Part shown: positions 43,248 through 51,738 of the stretch, one piece after another
How positions within the stretch are numbered: position 1 is the first letter of the stretch
How the letters are laid out: each line of letters opens with the position of its first letter
DNA from: Gemmatimonadota bacterium
GTDB taxonomy: Bacteria; Gemmatimonadota; Gemmatimonadetes; Longimicrobiales; Gaopeijiaceae
NCBI GenBank assembly: GCA_021295835.1
Contig: JAGWBP010000019.1
Coordinates: forward strand, 11,454 to 75,453
Reading direction: 5' to 3'
Length of the DNA stretch: 64,000 nucleotides
Made by a program: the position numbers and the translations under genes
Notes under the pieces: generated by a model
Databases searched by the model: none
What the model saw: only the letters and a program-made list of their open reading frames with translations
What the model was told of the DNA's origin: nothing

Positions 43248-44393
43248 ATGAACCAGATAATCGACGCAGCATGCAGCGACTCATGCGCATTGAGCGCTGG
43301 CTCGGTGCCGGCCCGACTACTTGGACAAGCGGTCTCCACGCTCGCTTTGGCGCTAATGCTCGCATGCGGGCAGGGCGGCGATTCATCCGATCAGCCCAAG
43401 ACCGGCGGCTCCGAGACCGAAGGTGTCGCACGGAGCGCGGCGGAACCCGAGCTCGTCGACGTCGAGGCCTTCGAGAGCGGCTTCGAGATCGTGAGGCATT
43501 TGGAGCTCGAGGAGAGCGACCGCGCCATGGTCGTGAGTCCCATGGTGGCGGTAGGTGGACCCGACCGGCTGATCGTCGCCGAGCCGAAGGAGAGCCAAGT
43601 CAACATCTACGACATGGATGGGTCGCTAGTGAGGGTGATTGGGCGCAGGGGCGACGGTCCCGGCGAGTTCCGCACGCCGTTCACGGCCCGCCCGACGCTC
43701 GACGGTGGAATCGTGGTCGCGGACTTTCAGGCTTCGCGAATGACCTTCTTTCCAGAGGGCGGAGGCGCCGTCACGGTCGAATCTCCGGGCGTTTTCTTGC
43801 TGGGCGTGACCGACATTGGTGGAGATCGGTACCTGATCGAGGGGCGCTCAGAAGCAGAGAGGCCCGCGCAGTTGCACATCTGGAACCGCGGCACCGAGGC
43901 GATCGAACGTAGCTTTCTGCCGGTCGGCGTCCCGGAAGCGGCGCTCGCAGAAGCGTATCTGTTCGTTTCGATCAGCACGCAGGTGGAGGCTGACACGATC
44001 TGGGCGGCATGGGCCCTTTCCGACACCGTCTACAGCTTCGACCTGAACGGTGAGCTGCTGGACAGACTGCCCGTGGCCCTGCCGACGCCGATCGTGCTCC
44101 CGACTACCCCTTATGATCGAAGGCCGGAGGCCGAGGAGAGAGAGGTCGAGGGCATTACACAAATGGTGGGTGTTTTCCCTGCGGGCAGCGAGCTGGCCGT
44201 TCAGTCGCAAAGGAAAGTGACTGCGGGCACAATTTACGACCTCGTGCTGATGGACCGGCAGGGATCGCTCGTGTGGAGCGCGGCTCGTATGCCGATGTTG
44301 CACGCCGTGATCGGCGCGGACTTCTACTTTGCCGACCCCTTCTCGATTCTGCCGAATCGCTGGATTGTGGCTCGGCGCAAGGCGGAGAACTAG
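43248..44393 (+). CDS. 6-bladed beta-propeller lipoprotein
   Basis: A 381-residue lipoprotein with a 40-residue leader ending in the lipobox LALMLACG. The body is a beta-propeller of NHL type. Blade motifs include VNIYDMDGSLVRVIGRRGDGPGEF, GGIVVADFQASRMTFF, and later strands with WxA and GxF patterns. Such exported propellers bind ligands or partner proteins and are common in Bacteroidota and Gemmatimonadota. The ATG at 43248 is chosen over the upstream GTG because the earlier residues are not signal-like. It is followed after one base by the thioredoxin-fold lipoprotein gene, then by the Cys-rich microprotein gene. Ligand unknown. Confidence 0.72.
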   Translation: MNQIIDAACSDSCALSAGSVPARLLGQAVSTLALALMLACGQGGDSSDQPKTGGSETEGVARSAAEPELVDVEAFESGFEIVRHLELEESDRAMVVSPMVAVGGPDRLIVAEPKESQVNIYDMDGSLVRVIGRRGDGPGEFRTPFTARPTLDGGIVVADFQASRMTFFPEGGGAVTVESPGVFLLGVTDIGGDRYLIEGRSEAERPAQLHIWNRGTEAIERSFLPVGVPEAALAEAYLFVSISTQVEADTIWAAWALSDTVYSFDLNGELLDRLPVALPTPIVLPTTPYDRRPEAEEREVEGITQMVGVFPAGSELAVQSQRKVTAGTIYDLVLMDRQGSLVWSAARMPMLHAVIGADFYFADPFSILPNRWIVARRKAEN

Positions 44394-44394
44394 C

Positions 44395-44928
44395 GTGAGG
44401 GCGCTCGTCTTCCTCGCCTTGGCGGGTCTCTGGATGCCCGCTCTGGCAGGCTGCTCGAGTGACGCGCCGATTGGATCGACGGTTGGGCTCCAGGCGGGCG
44501 ACACGCTTCCAGCGGTTGCTCGACCATCGGGAAGCGGGGCGGCTGTGGTGTGGGCGCTGGCGGTCAGCCAGTGCCTCGGCTGTGAGCTAGACGATTTGGC
44601 AAGGGTGCTTCGTAGGCTTCAGCGCACCTTGAAGGACGACCTGGAGGTCGTGGTGGTGGCGGTTGGAGAGGGGGAGGAGGACGGCCTAGAGCGGGTCGAG
44701 ACGTGGCTGAAGGCGGAGCGGATACCAGCGAGAGTCGTGCTGCGCGATCGCGGGTGGTTCCAGCGGGAATTTGGCGTGGAGCCCCTGCCGATCCTGTACG
44801 TCGTGGATCGGCGCTCGGTTGTGGTCGGAGTGGTCGCCGCCGCCGATGCGCCGGATCAATGGCGTTCCACTCCGGATCGGGTGGATCTGGATAGCTTCGT
44901 CGCGAGACTTGCAGTGGATCGGAAGTAG
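44395..44928 (+). CDS. Thioredoxin-fold lipoprotein with CLGC motif
   Basis: A 177-residue TlpA/peroxiredoxin-like lipoprotein. It starts at a GTG one base after the propeller stop, with a signal peptide ending LAGC (Cys20). The mature domain has the strand-helix pattern VVWALAVSQCLGCELDDLARVLRRLQRTL with a CXXC redox centre at Cys60/Cys63. Next come VVVVAVGEGEED, an ERIPARVVLRDRGWFQREFGVEPLPILYVVD segment with the cis-Pro of the fold, and a C-terminal helix. It would act as a disulfide exchanger on the periplasmic face. Its gene neighbour encodes a four-Cys exported peptide, a plausible client (inference). Confidence 0.72.
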   Translation: MRALVFLALAGLWMPALAGCSSDAPIGSTVGLQAGDTLPAVARPSGSGAAVVWALAVSQCLGCELDDLARVLRRLQRTLKDDLEVVVVAVGEGEEDGLERVETWLKAERIPARVVLRDRGWFQREFGVEPLPILYVVDRRSVVVGVVAAADAPDQWRSTPDRVDLDSFVARLAVDRK

Positions 44929-45015
44929 GCATCATCGCATGGTCTTGACCGCCGGGCGATCGGCGGCAACTGCAGGAAAATTGAATGACAACATCAAACA
45001 CGGAAGGATATCAAA

Positions 45016-45261
45016 ATGAACAAAATGAGCATGCAGACCCTTCGCGCGCGCAGTGCACGAATCATCAAGGTCGCCGTTGTCGCCGCAGCCGTATCCATCG
45101 CGGCTCCCACGGCATATGGACCCGTAACGGCTCAGCAACCAGAAGAGCCTCACGTTAGCAAGGAAATGTTGGTTGTGTCCTTTAAGGGCCTAACGCTCTG
45201 TGGATTCAAGTGTTGGCGCATAGCGCCACGCTGCTGCATAATTATCAGCAATCCGCGTTAG
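45016..45261 (+). CDS. Exported Cys-rich microprotein
   Basis: An 81-residue protein with an AGGA ribosome binding site 8 bases upstream. Residues 1-41 look like a long signal sequence: a basic lead (MQTLRARSARIIK), a hydrophobic core (VAVVAAAVSIAAP) and a likely cleavage after PVTAQ or nearby. The mature 40 residues end in a short Cys cluster, CX3CX6CC (Cys62, 66, 73, 74), flanked by hydrophobic and basic residues. The base composition is AT-richer than the surroundings around the start. It belongs to no family I recognise. Its place behind a propeller lipoprotein and a CXXC lipoprotein suggests a secreted, disulfide-bonded peptide, possibly structural or signalling. Confidence 0.6.
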   Translation: MNKMSMQTLRARSARIIKVAVVAAAVSIAAPTAYGPVTAQQPEEPHVSKEMLVVSFKGLTLCGFKCWRIAPRCCIIISNPR

Positions 45262-45340
45262 AAAGAACGAGCTAAAGACTCGTGGCGGGGTGACGAGAGC
45301 ACGCCAGGAACCCGCCCGCGATTCCTCCGTTTGACCCCCT

Positions 45341-45378
45341 GATCTGGCTGACGGGCCCAACGGCCCGTCAGCCAGATC
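45341..45378. terminator. Perfect 17-bp hairpin after the microprotein operon
   Basis: GATCTGGCTGACGGGCC (45341-45357) pairs perfectly with GGCCCGTCAGCCAGATC (45362-45378) around a CAAC loop. It lies between the convergent ends of the microprotein operon (45261) and the deacetylase gene (45471). Probably a terminator for one or both, although no T-run follows. A shorter C-run/G-run foldback follows at about 45396-45410. Confidence 0.65.
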
Positions 45379-45470
45379 CACCACTCCACGGACAACCCCC
45401 CCTCGGGGGGCGAACTCAAGCGGTGGCCGCGTCCGCGTCGACTTCCAGTGCCTCGTCGACTTCCAGCCGC

Positions 45471-46196
45471 TCAGAAAGTGGCCACCCCCACACCGCCGAG
45501 TGTGTCCACCAGAGTGGTTTCCGCCGTCCAGTACGGTTCTCCGTACGGCCTGCGAACGAGCGAGCCGTAGGCCGCGTGCATGCTCAGGATCTGCTCCACG
45601 ACCGGTCGGTCTCCACCGGGAAACACCTCTCCGATGCGGCTTCGGGCGCGCAGCTGCGAGCCGTACGCCTCGAGAGCCGCAATCTTGCGTTCGACCTGCT
45701 CGGCGATGTCCACGACGAAGGTCGGCTTGACCCCATCTTCGGCGAATGCCAGCGCGTAGACCACCTTGTGCGGGCGGTGCGGGCGACCCTTGGCGGGAAA
45801 GTTCCGGAGACCGGCCAGGAAGGCCGCGTCTCGGGCTAGGGTGGCGGCGGCGCGGTGGTCCGGGTGACGGCCGCCGGTCCAGTGAGTGACGACCACCCGG
45901 GGCCGCAGCTCGCGCACGACTGCGGCGACGATCTGGCGCGCCGCATGGCTGTTTGCCACCTGGGCATCCGGCAAGCCCGCGCAGCGTCGCTCGGCAAGCC
46001 CCATGATCTCGGATGCGGCCGCCGCCTCGCGCGCCCTCGTCTCGGTCGTGCCGCGCGAGGCGGCCTCGCCGGCGGTGAGGTCGAGCACACCTGTTCGCTC
46101 GCCGGCGTCGGCCGACCGGAGCAAGGCGCCTCCGCAGAAGATCTCGGCGTCGTCGGGATGCGCCATGACGGCCAGCACATCCAGAGGCGGCGTCAT
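45471..46196 (-). CDS. bshB1: BshB1-type N-acetylglucosaminyl deacetylase (LmbE family)
   Basis: A 241-residue zinc-dependent deacetylase. The signature AHPDD-x-E is present as LAVMAHPDDAEIFCGGALL (first metal motif) and the second His motif as THWTGGRHPDHRAA. This is the BshB1 form, which removes acetate from GlcNAc-malate in bacillithiol synthesis. Other LmbE enzymes act on related sugar conjugates, so the substrate is a family-level inference. ATG 46196 overlaps the last bases of the permease gene and fits the family N-terminus. The longer frame upstream is Arg-rich noise. It is the last gene of the efflux operon. Confidence 0.82.
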   Translation of the reverse strand: MTPPLDVLAVMAHPDDAEIFCGGALLRSADAGERTGVLDLTAGEAASRGTTETRAREAAAASEIMGLAERRCAGLPDAQVANSHAARQIVAAVVRELRPRVVVTHWTGGRHPDHRAAATLARDAAFLAGLRNFPAKGRPHRPHKVVYALAFAEDGVKPTFVVDIAEQVERKIAALEAYGSQLRARSRIGEVFPGGDRPVVEQILSMHAAYGSLVRRPYGEPYWTAETTLVDTLGGVGVATF

Positions 46197-47506
46197 TCGT
46201 ATCTGAGGGCGTCTACCGGAGGCAGGCGCGAGGCGCGCATCGCGGGAAGCATTCCGAAGAGAACACCGGTGAAGGCGGCCAGAGAGACCGCCGCGAAGAC
46301 CGACCACAGAGGTATGCGCGCTGGGAGGGGCGTGAGGGCGGCGACCGCCTCCGCAGCCCCCCATCCGCCCAGCAGACCCAATGCGCCCCCTGCGGCCGTC
46401 AGTAGCGATGCCTCGATGAGGAACTGCCACTTGATCTCGCGGCGTGTGGCGCCGAGCGACTTGCGCACCCCGATCTCGCGAGTCCTCTCCGTCACCGAGA
46501 TCAGCATGATCCCGATGACGCCGATGCCCCCGACGAGCATCCCGATCGACGACAAGCCGACCATCACCGCAAAGAACATCCCCGTAAGCCGGTTGAAGAG
46601 CTCGATCGTGTCCTCGCTCCGGATGATCGCGAAGTCGTTGTCATCGCCGGGGCGGAGCGCCCGCATGGAGCGCAGCGCGGCCACGACCTGATTCTCCGCC
46701 TCGGCTCTGCCGTGCAGATCGCGGGGCTTGACCTGAACGCTCAGAAAGTTCGAGCGCGTGCGCGCCTTGAGCCGCTTGTCGGCGGTCGTCACCGGGATAA
46801 GGGCGAAGTTCTCGACTGCTTCGCCCAGGAACATCGGAAGCGGCTCGAAGACCCCGACGACCGTGAAGAGCTCGTTGGCGGCTCGACGTCCCGCATTCAC
46901 CCGCACGCGCCTGCCAACCGGGTCTAGCTGCCCAAACACGCTCTCGGCCAGCGCGGACGAGACGACCATGACGCTGCGCGCATGCCGCACATCCGCCGAG
47001 GTGAAGTCCCTTCCGGCCACAAACTCGCCCCCCGTGAACGACGCCCATCCGCTGGAGTAGCCGCGAAATGGAACGTACACCCAATCCGACCGGAAGCGCA
47101 CAAACGCCGAGAACTCGAACCCGGAGACCGCCTCGGCCACCGCTGGCAGCGAGCGCACCCTCCTGACCTCGGCGTCCGTGATCTCCGGGCGGTCCCACCA
47201 AGGCGGCTTCCCGCCGACGAAGGATGCCCTTGCATCGGAGAAGTCGAAGGGCATGAGCGCGAAGTTATCCGGACCGGCGGACTCGATCGCGCTCATCACC
47301 TCGCTCCTGATCCCTGTGATCACGGCGGCGACGGTCACTACAACGCCTGCCCCAATGGCGACCCCGAGCACGGCGAGCGCAGAGCGCATCCAGTTGGCGC
47401 GCAGAGCCGACCCGGCGACCCTGAGACCCTCGCGCAGGACCCTTCCCGTCGGCACTTCGCCCACCACGGGCGCGGCCGTCGGCTCGTGGGCCGGGTCGGC
47501 GCTCAT
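46193..47506 (-). CDS. MacB/FtsX-type ABC permease, second copy
   Basis: A 437-residue permease without an ATPase domain. The N-terminal membrane helix (LRANWMRSALAVLGVAIGAGVVVTVAAV) precedes a large MacB-type periplasmic core domain (about 60-290), and three C-terminal FtsX helices end in the conserved PxxRASRLPPVDALRYE. The ERTREIGVRKSLGATRREIKWQFLIEASLL segment is the coupling region. It resembles its upstream neighbour (47503-48744), so the pair could form a heterodimer. Four bases overlap the next gene on each side. It probably drives tripartite export with the MacA-like and TolC-like proteins. Confidence 0.88.
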   Translation of the reverse strand: MSADPAHEPTAAPVVGEVPTGRVLREGLRVAGSALRANWMRSALAVLGVAIGAGVVVTVAAVITGIRSEVMSAIESAGPDNFALMPFDFSDARASFVGGKPPWWDRPEITDAEVRRVRSLPAVAEAVSGFEFSAFVRFRSDWVYVPFRGYSSGWASFTGGEFVAGRDFTSADVRHARSVMVVSSALAESVFGQLDPVGRRVRVNAGRRAANELFTVVGVFEPLPMFLGEAVENFALIPVTTADKRLKARTRSNFLSVQVKPRDLHGRAEAENQVVAALRSMRALRPGDDNDFAIIRSEDTIELFNRLTGMFFAVMVGLSSIGMLVGGIGVIGIMLISVTERTREIGVRKSLGATRREIKWQFLIEASLLTAAGGALGLLGGWGAAEAVAALTPLPARIPLWSVFAAVSLAAFTGVLFGMLPAMRASRLPPVDALRYE

Positions 47507-48744
47507 TCGTACCTCAGCGCGTCCACCGGATCGAGCCGAGCGGCTCGGGACGCAGGATAGACGCCGGACACGACTCCCACGACGAGCCCGAGCGCCATGC
47601 CCAGGGCGATCCAGCGGGGCGCCACTGCGGCAGGCAGCGGCGAGACCGCCCCCACCAGCAGCGTCAGCGCTACGCCGACGCCCACCCCGACGACCGCACC
47701 TAGACCCGAGAGCGTCATGCTCTCGACGATCACCTGCGTGAGGATATCCGCGCGCCGCGCTCCAATCGCCTTCCGCACCCCGATTTCCCTGGTCCGCTCC
47801 ATGACGGAAACGAGCATGATGTTCATGATCGTGATGCCGCCAACGACCAGGGAGATGCCGACGAAGCTAGGCAGGGCCACGAAGAGGACACTGCTTATTC
47901 TGTCCCAGAAGCCGAGCGAGGCCTCGGCGGTCTCCGCAGCGAAGTTGTCCAGCTCGTGCGGCCGCAGCTGGCGGCGCTGGCGCATGATCTCGACGACCTC
48001 GTCCCTGATGGGCACGCTCAGGCTCGGGTCCGGCGCCTTGAGGACGATCTCCTCGATCATGCCGGGCCGGGCCGTGTGTGCGCCGAGCGGCGAGTGCGAA
48101 GGTGCCACCGCGAGATTGTCCAGCGAGACGAAGAGGAAGGATCCCTGTTCCTCGAGTACGCCGACGACGCGGTAGGGTCGTCCCGCGATGCGCACCGACC
48201 TGCCCACGGGATCGACGGGGCCGAAGAGCACATCGGCCGTGGACACCCCGAGTACCACGACGGACGCGCCCTGCTCGACCTCGTGGCGGGTGAAGGCGCG
48301 GCCGCGTTCCACTACCCAGTTGCGGATCTCGAACATTTCGGCCGACGCGGCCACCAAGTTGATGTTCTCGGCCTTGGTTCCGCCTTCGGCCTCGATCTCG
48401 CCATTCCTGTCGGACTGGGCGCCTATCACCGCCGGCAGGGAAATCCCCTCGCGCAGCTCTTCGAGGTCTCGGAAGGTCAGGCCCGGTGCCCTGGACCACG
48501 CCCGCCACTGCTCGGCGGAGGTGTTGATCGAGTTCCGGGGGTAGCGCGACAGAGTCACTGTGTTGACTCCTATGACTCTCTCGGTGATCGTGTCGCGAAC
48601 GTAGCGGTCCATTCCCTCCACGATGCTGACCACCACGACCAGGAACATCACGCCGACGATGACACCCAGGAGCGTGAACAGGCTCTTGAGCCGCTGCGTG
48701 GTGATCTGCTCCCACGCAAGCCGGATCCCCTCCAGGAGGCGCAC
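47503..48744 (-). CDS. MacB/FtsX-type ABC permease, first copy
   Basis: A 413-residue permease with the same layout as its neighbour: N-terminal helix (SLFTLLGVIVGVMFLVVVVSIVEG), a MacB periplasmic core (NINLVAASAEMFEIRNWVVERGRAF), FtsX helices and the ERTREIGVRKAIGARRADILTQVIVESM coupling motif, ending YPASRAARLDPVDALRYE. It starts at GTG 48744. No nucleotide-binding protein is encoded in this operon, so the required ATPase must be elsewhere. It overlaps the next gene by four bases. Confidence 0.88.
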   Translation of the reverse strand: MRLLEGIRLAWEQITTQRLKSLFTLLGVIVGVMFLVVVVSIVEGMDRYVRDTITERVIGVNTVTLSRYPRNSINTSAEQWRAWSRAPGLTFRDLEELREGISLPAVIGAQSDRNGEIEAEGGTKAENINLVAASAEMFEIRNWVVERGRAFTRHEVEQGASVVVLGVSTADVLFGPVDPVGRSVRIAGRPYRVVGVLEEQGSFLFVSLDNLAVAPSHSPLGAHTARPGMIEEIVLKAPDPSLSVPIRDEVVEIMRQRRQLRPHELDNFAAETAEASLGFWDRISSVLFVALPSFVGISLVVGGITIMNIMLVSVMERTREIGVRKAIGARRADILTQVIVESMTLSGLGAVVGVGVGVALTLLVGAVSPLPAAVAPRWIALGMALGLVVGVVSGVYPASRAARLDPVDALRYE

Positions 48745-48782
48745 GCCTAGCAGTCCGTCGGTCGCATTGGCGGTTGCGGCGG

Positions 48783-50075
48783 CTAGCCGGCCCCAGGACC
48801 GGCGCCAAATGGGTCCTCGATCGGCGCGATGGGCGTGCCACTCCTCAGTGTGCGCACCACCTGGTAGGGTCCGCTCACCACGGTGTCCCCAAGCGAGATC
48901 CCGGAGAGGACCTCGAAGTGCTCCTGACCGGCGATGCCAACCTCGACCGGCACGAAGTGCGCCAGCCCCTCCCTGACCACGAACACCCCCTCGACGGGGT
49001 CCGAGGGTCCTTCCCCGCCCGTGCTGTCCTCTGCTTCCTCTTCGCTGGCGCTGTCGGCCGCCTTCCTCTCGATATCCTCCTCCTCGCGGAGAGTCAGCGA
49101 GATGATCGGAATGCTCAGCTGGTCCTCGCGCGACTCGACGACGACCTGCGCGGTGGCGGAGAGGTCTGGGCGCAGCTCGGCGGGCGGCGACCGAAGCGTC
49201 ACGACGACCTCGAAGTCGATCGTTGGAGTCTGCCCCGTCCCCGCCGCCCTCGACGGCGGGCGAATCGCGCTGTTGCCGATCTCGGTGACCTCGCCGCCGA
49301 ACTCCAGCTCCGGAAAGGCGTCCAGCTCGACCATCGCGCTGTCCCCGACCGAGATGTCGGGAACGTCCGTCTCGTCGACCTCGAGCACCACCTCCATGAC
49401 CGATAGGTCGGAGACTGTGAGCACCAGGCTGCCGGGGTTGTTCATGGTGCCTACGATCACAGTCTCGCCCGCTTCGACATTCAGCCGAGTCACCCGGCCC
49501 GACATCGGTGCCCGGATGATCGTCTTGGCGAGCTGGTCCTCCGCCTCCTCGAGCGCCGCCCTGGCCTGTCCCACCCCGAACTCCGCCGACTCGAGGAGAG
49601 AGGCCTGCACCTCCAGGTCGCTCTCGGCGTTCTCGACCTCCTGGCGGCTCACGAGTAGCGAGTCGGTCTGCCAGAGCGATCTCCGCCGATTGGCCTCCCG
49701 CTCCGCCCGCAGGTAGTTCGCGCGCACCTGCGCTACCTGCGCCTGGGTCTGCTTCAGCGTGGCCATGCTCCGATTGACGGATGCCTGGTACCTAGTCGGA
49801 TCGAGCCGGAGCAGGACCTGGCCCTCCACGACCTCCTCGCCCTCGTCAGTGAGGAGCTCGGTTACCCGCGCCGAGATGTCGGAGCTGATGTCCACCTTGC
49901 GTCGGGCGCGCACATTGCCGCTGGCGGTGACTGTGGCGGTGAGATTCCGCTCCTCGACAACCTCGATGCGCGCCCCGATGCCGCCCTGACGCCCGCTCTG
50001 GAGGCTGAAGTGCACGGCGGCGGTCAGAACGACAGCCGCCCCCGCCCCAATGATGAGCTTGTTCCTGGTTCGCAT
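48783..50075 (-). CDS. MacA/HlyD-type periplasmic adaptor protein
   Basis: A 430-residue membrane-fusion protein. After an N-terminal anchor (KLIIGAGAAVVLTAAVHFSL), it has the split lipoyl motif (ATVTASGNVRARRKVDISSDISARVTEL, later RAPMSGRVTRLNVEAGETV), an alpha-helical hairpin (about 90-200, QVRANYLRAEREANRRRSLWQTDSLLV) and a beta-barrel domain. An unusual acidic insertion of about 35 residues (SEEEAEDSTGGEGPSDPVEG) lies near the C-terminus. It would bridge the two permeases and the outer-membrane channel. Two bases separate it from the TolC-type gene. Confidence 0.9.
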   Translation of the reverse strand: MRTRNKLIIGAGAAVVLTAAVHFSLQSGRQGGIGARIEVVEERNLTATVTASGNVRARRKVDISSDISARVTELLTDEGEEVVEGQVLLRLDPTRYQASVNRSMATLKQTQAQVAQVRANYLRAEREANRRRSLWQTDSLLVSRQEVENAESDLEVQASLLESAEFGVGQARAALEEAEDQLAKTIIRAPMSGRVTRLNVEAGETVIVGTMNNPGSLVLTVSDLSVMEVVLEVDETDVPDISVGDSAMVELDAFPELEFGGEVTEIGNSAIRPPSRAAGTGQTPTIDFEVVVTLRSPPAELRPDLSATAQVVVESREDQLSIPIISLTLREEEDIERKAADSASEEEAEDSTGGEGPSDPVEGVFVVREGLAHFVPVEVGIAGQEHFEVLSGISLGDTVVSGPYQVVRTLRSGTPIAPIEDPFGAGPGAG

Positions 50076-50077
50076 TC

Positions 50078-51673
50078 CTATGGGTTCCTGAGCGGTGCGC
50101 CGACCACCGACTCCAGGTCGGCGATCGCGTCATGGTAGGTGAAGATCGAGAGGACGCGCTGTCGGTCGGCCTGGGCCTTCACGGTTTCGGCCTCCACCAG
50201 CCCGACGAAGTTGAGCAGTTGGTTGCGGTACCGCTCCTGCGCCAGGCGCAGCTGCTCGCTGGCCAGCGCCTGGTTGCGCTCCTCGATCAGCGCCGACTGG
50301 TAGGCCGTGAGGACCGTTGTCAGGCGAGATTCGACGTCGGCCCTGAGCGCCAGCTCCCTCTGCTGGATCAGGAGCCGGTTGTCGTGCAGCGTTGCTCGTG
50401 CTGCCTCGACGGCGTGCTGACGCCCGAAGCCCTGAAAGACCGGGATCGAGATCGAGAGCGAGGCAGATGGCGGGGTCCTCGTGAAGTCGAAGGGGAATGC
50501 GCGGTTCTGCTCCCGGATCGCCTCCAGGTGGGCCTCGGTCACCGCGAGCTGCGAGCAGTCCAGCGTGGGCAGGGGGTCGACGAGCCGCGACAGAACCTCG
50601 TTCTGGTATTCGCAGTTGCGCATTGCAGCCTCTCCCGAGGCCTTCGCGGCCGCCTCCTGCGCATCGGTGCTGCTCGCGCTCTGTGCAAAGCCGCTCAGTC
50701 CGGTCGAGAGTGTCAGGCTGGGGTAGTAGGAGGACCGCGCCATCCTGACGCCGTAGAGTGCGGACTGCTCCCGCGCCCGCAGCGCGGCGAGGTCGGGATT
50801 TTGCGCGAGCGCCCACTCGAAGAGCTCGTCGGCCGACCATTCGAACTCGGAGACCGCGAACTCGGTCGTCAGGGCTGGTTCCGCGCCAATCGCGACGCCC
50901 ATCTGCTCGAGCAGCCGGATCGTAGCGTTGCGCACGCCGGTCTCGGCCTGGAGGAGCGCGATCTCGCCGCGCCCGACGCCCACCTCGCCCTGCTGCACGT
51001 CGATCATCGTCGCCGACCCGACTTCCTGCCTTCCCTTGGCGAGTCGCAAATTTAGCTCCGCGCGAGCCAGCTCCCGTTCTGCGAGGGCCCGACCCTCCTT
51101 CTGGCGAAGCACCTCCAGGTAGGCCCGGGTGACGGCGCGCCTCAGCGTGCCCTCGGTGGCGCGAAGCTGAGCGCGCACGGCCTCGCGGTCGCGGCTCGCC
51201 TGCCCCGGCGCCATCAGGTTGCGCCCGCTGACCGACAGGCTCACCCCGATGCTGTACGAGCTCGAGAGGTACGAGGGCTGGTCGGTAATCCCGAGCTGGC
51301 CCGCCGTGATGCTCCCGAAGCGCTGTTCGCCGGAGCCCTGCCAGGAGAACCCGGATCCGGCCGATACGGAAGGCAGGAGCGCCCCGTACGCCGACCGCAC
51401 GCTCCAGTCGGCCACCGTGGCGTCGTTGCGGGCGGCGAGGAGGCCCGGATTGCTACGCAGGGCGATCTCCAGCGCTTCCTGGAGCGAGAGGGAGTCGGGC
51501 ACCTTCTGGCCGATAGCTGACAGCGGTCCAGGAGCCAGGACGAAAAGGCCGAGGAGGACAGCCGCCGGGGCGCGAAGCGGCAGCGACCAGGGGCGGCCTA
51601 GCGGCCTTTGCAAGGGGCGTTCGCCATCTGAAGCGCGAGGGTTGCAGGCGGAAGTGGTGGTCCTCGTTCGCAA
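50078..51673 (-). CDS. TolC-family outer-membrane efflux protein
   Basis: A 531-residue TolC-type protein. I place the start at TTG 51673, which is preceded by AAGGAG (51680-51685). The N-terminal region then gives a signal sequence (LRAPAAVLLGLFVLAPGPLSA). Two repeated coiled-coil blocks follow (SLQEALEIALRSNPGLLAARND and later AVTEAHLEAIREQNRAFPF / RQHAVEAARATLHDNRLLIQQREL) with VARQ-type heptads, as expected for a trimeric channel-tunnel. It provides the outer-membrane exit for the MacA/permease system. Confidence 0.87.
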   Translation of the reverse strand: MRTRTTTSACNPRASDGERPLQRPLGRPWSLPLRAPAAVLLGLFVLAPGPLSAIGQKVPDSLSLQEALEIALRSNPGLLAARNDATVADWSVRSAYGALLPSVSAGSGFSWQGSGEQRFGSITAGQLGITDQPSYLSSSYSIGVSLSVSGRNLMAPGQASRDREAVRAQLRATEGTLRRAVTRAYLEVLRQKEGRALAERELARAELNLRLAKGRQEVGSATMIDVQQGEVGVGRGEIALLQAETGVRNATIRLLEQMGVAIGAEPALTTEFAVSEFEWSADELFEWALAQNPDLAALRAREQSALYGVRMARSSYYPSLTLSTGLSGFAQSASSTDAQEAAAKASGEAAMRNCEYQNEVLSRLVDPLPTLDCSQLAVTEAHLEAIREQNRAFPFDFTRTPPSASLSISIPVFQGFGRQHAVEAARATLHDNRLLIQQRELALRADVESRLTTVLTAYQSALIEERNQALASEQLRLAQERYRNQLLNFVGLVEAETVKAQADRQRVLSIFTYHDAIADLESVVGAPLRNP

Positions 51674-51738
51674 TTCGATCTCCTTATATCCTCTGTGGTC
51701 CCGCCGTCGGGAAGACTGCCAGGCTCGACCGGCCAGCG

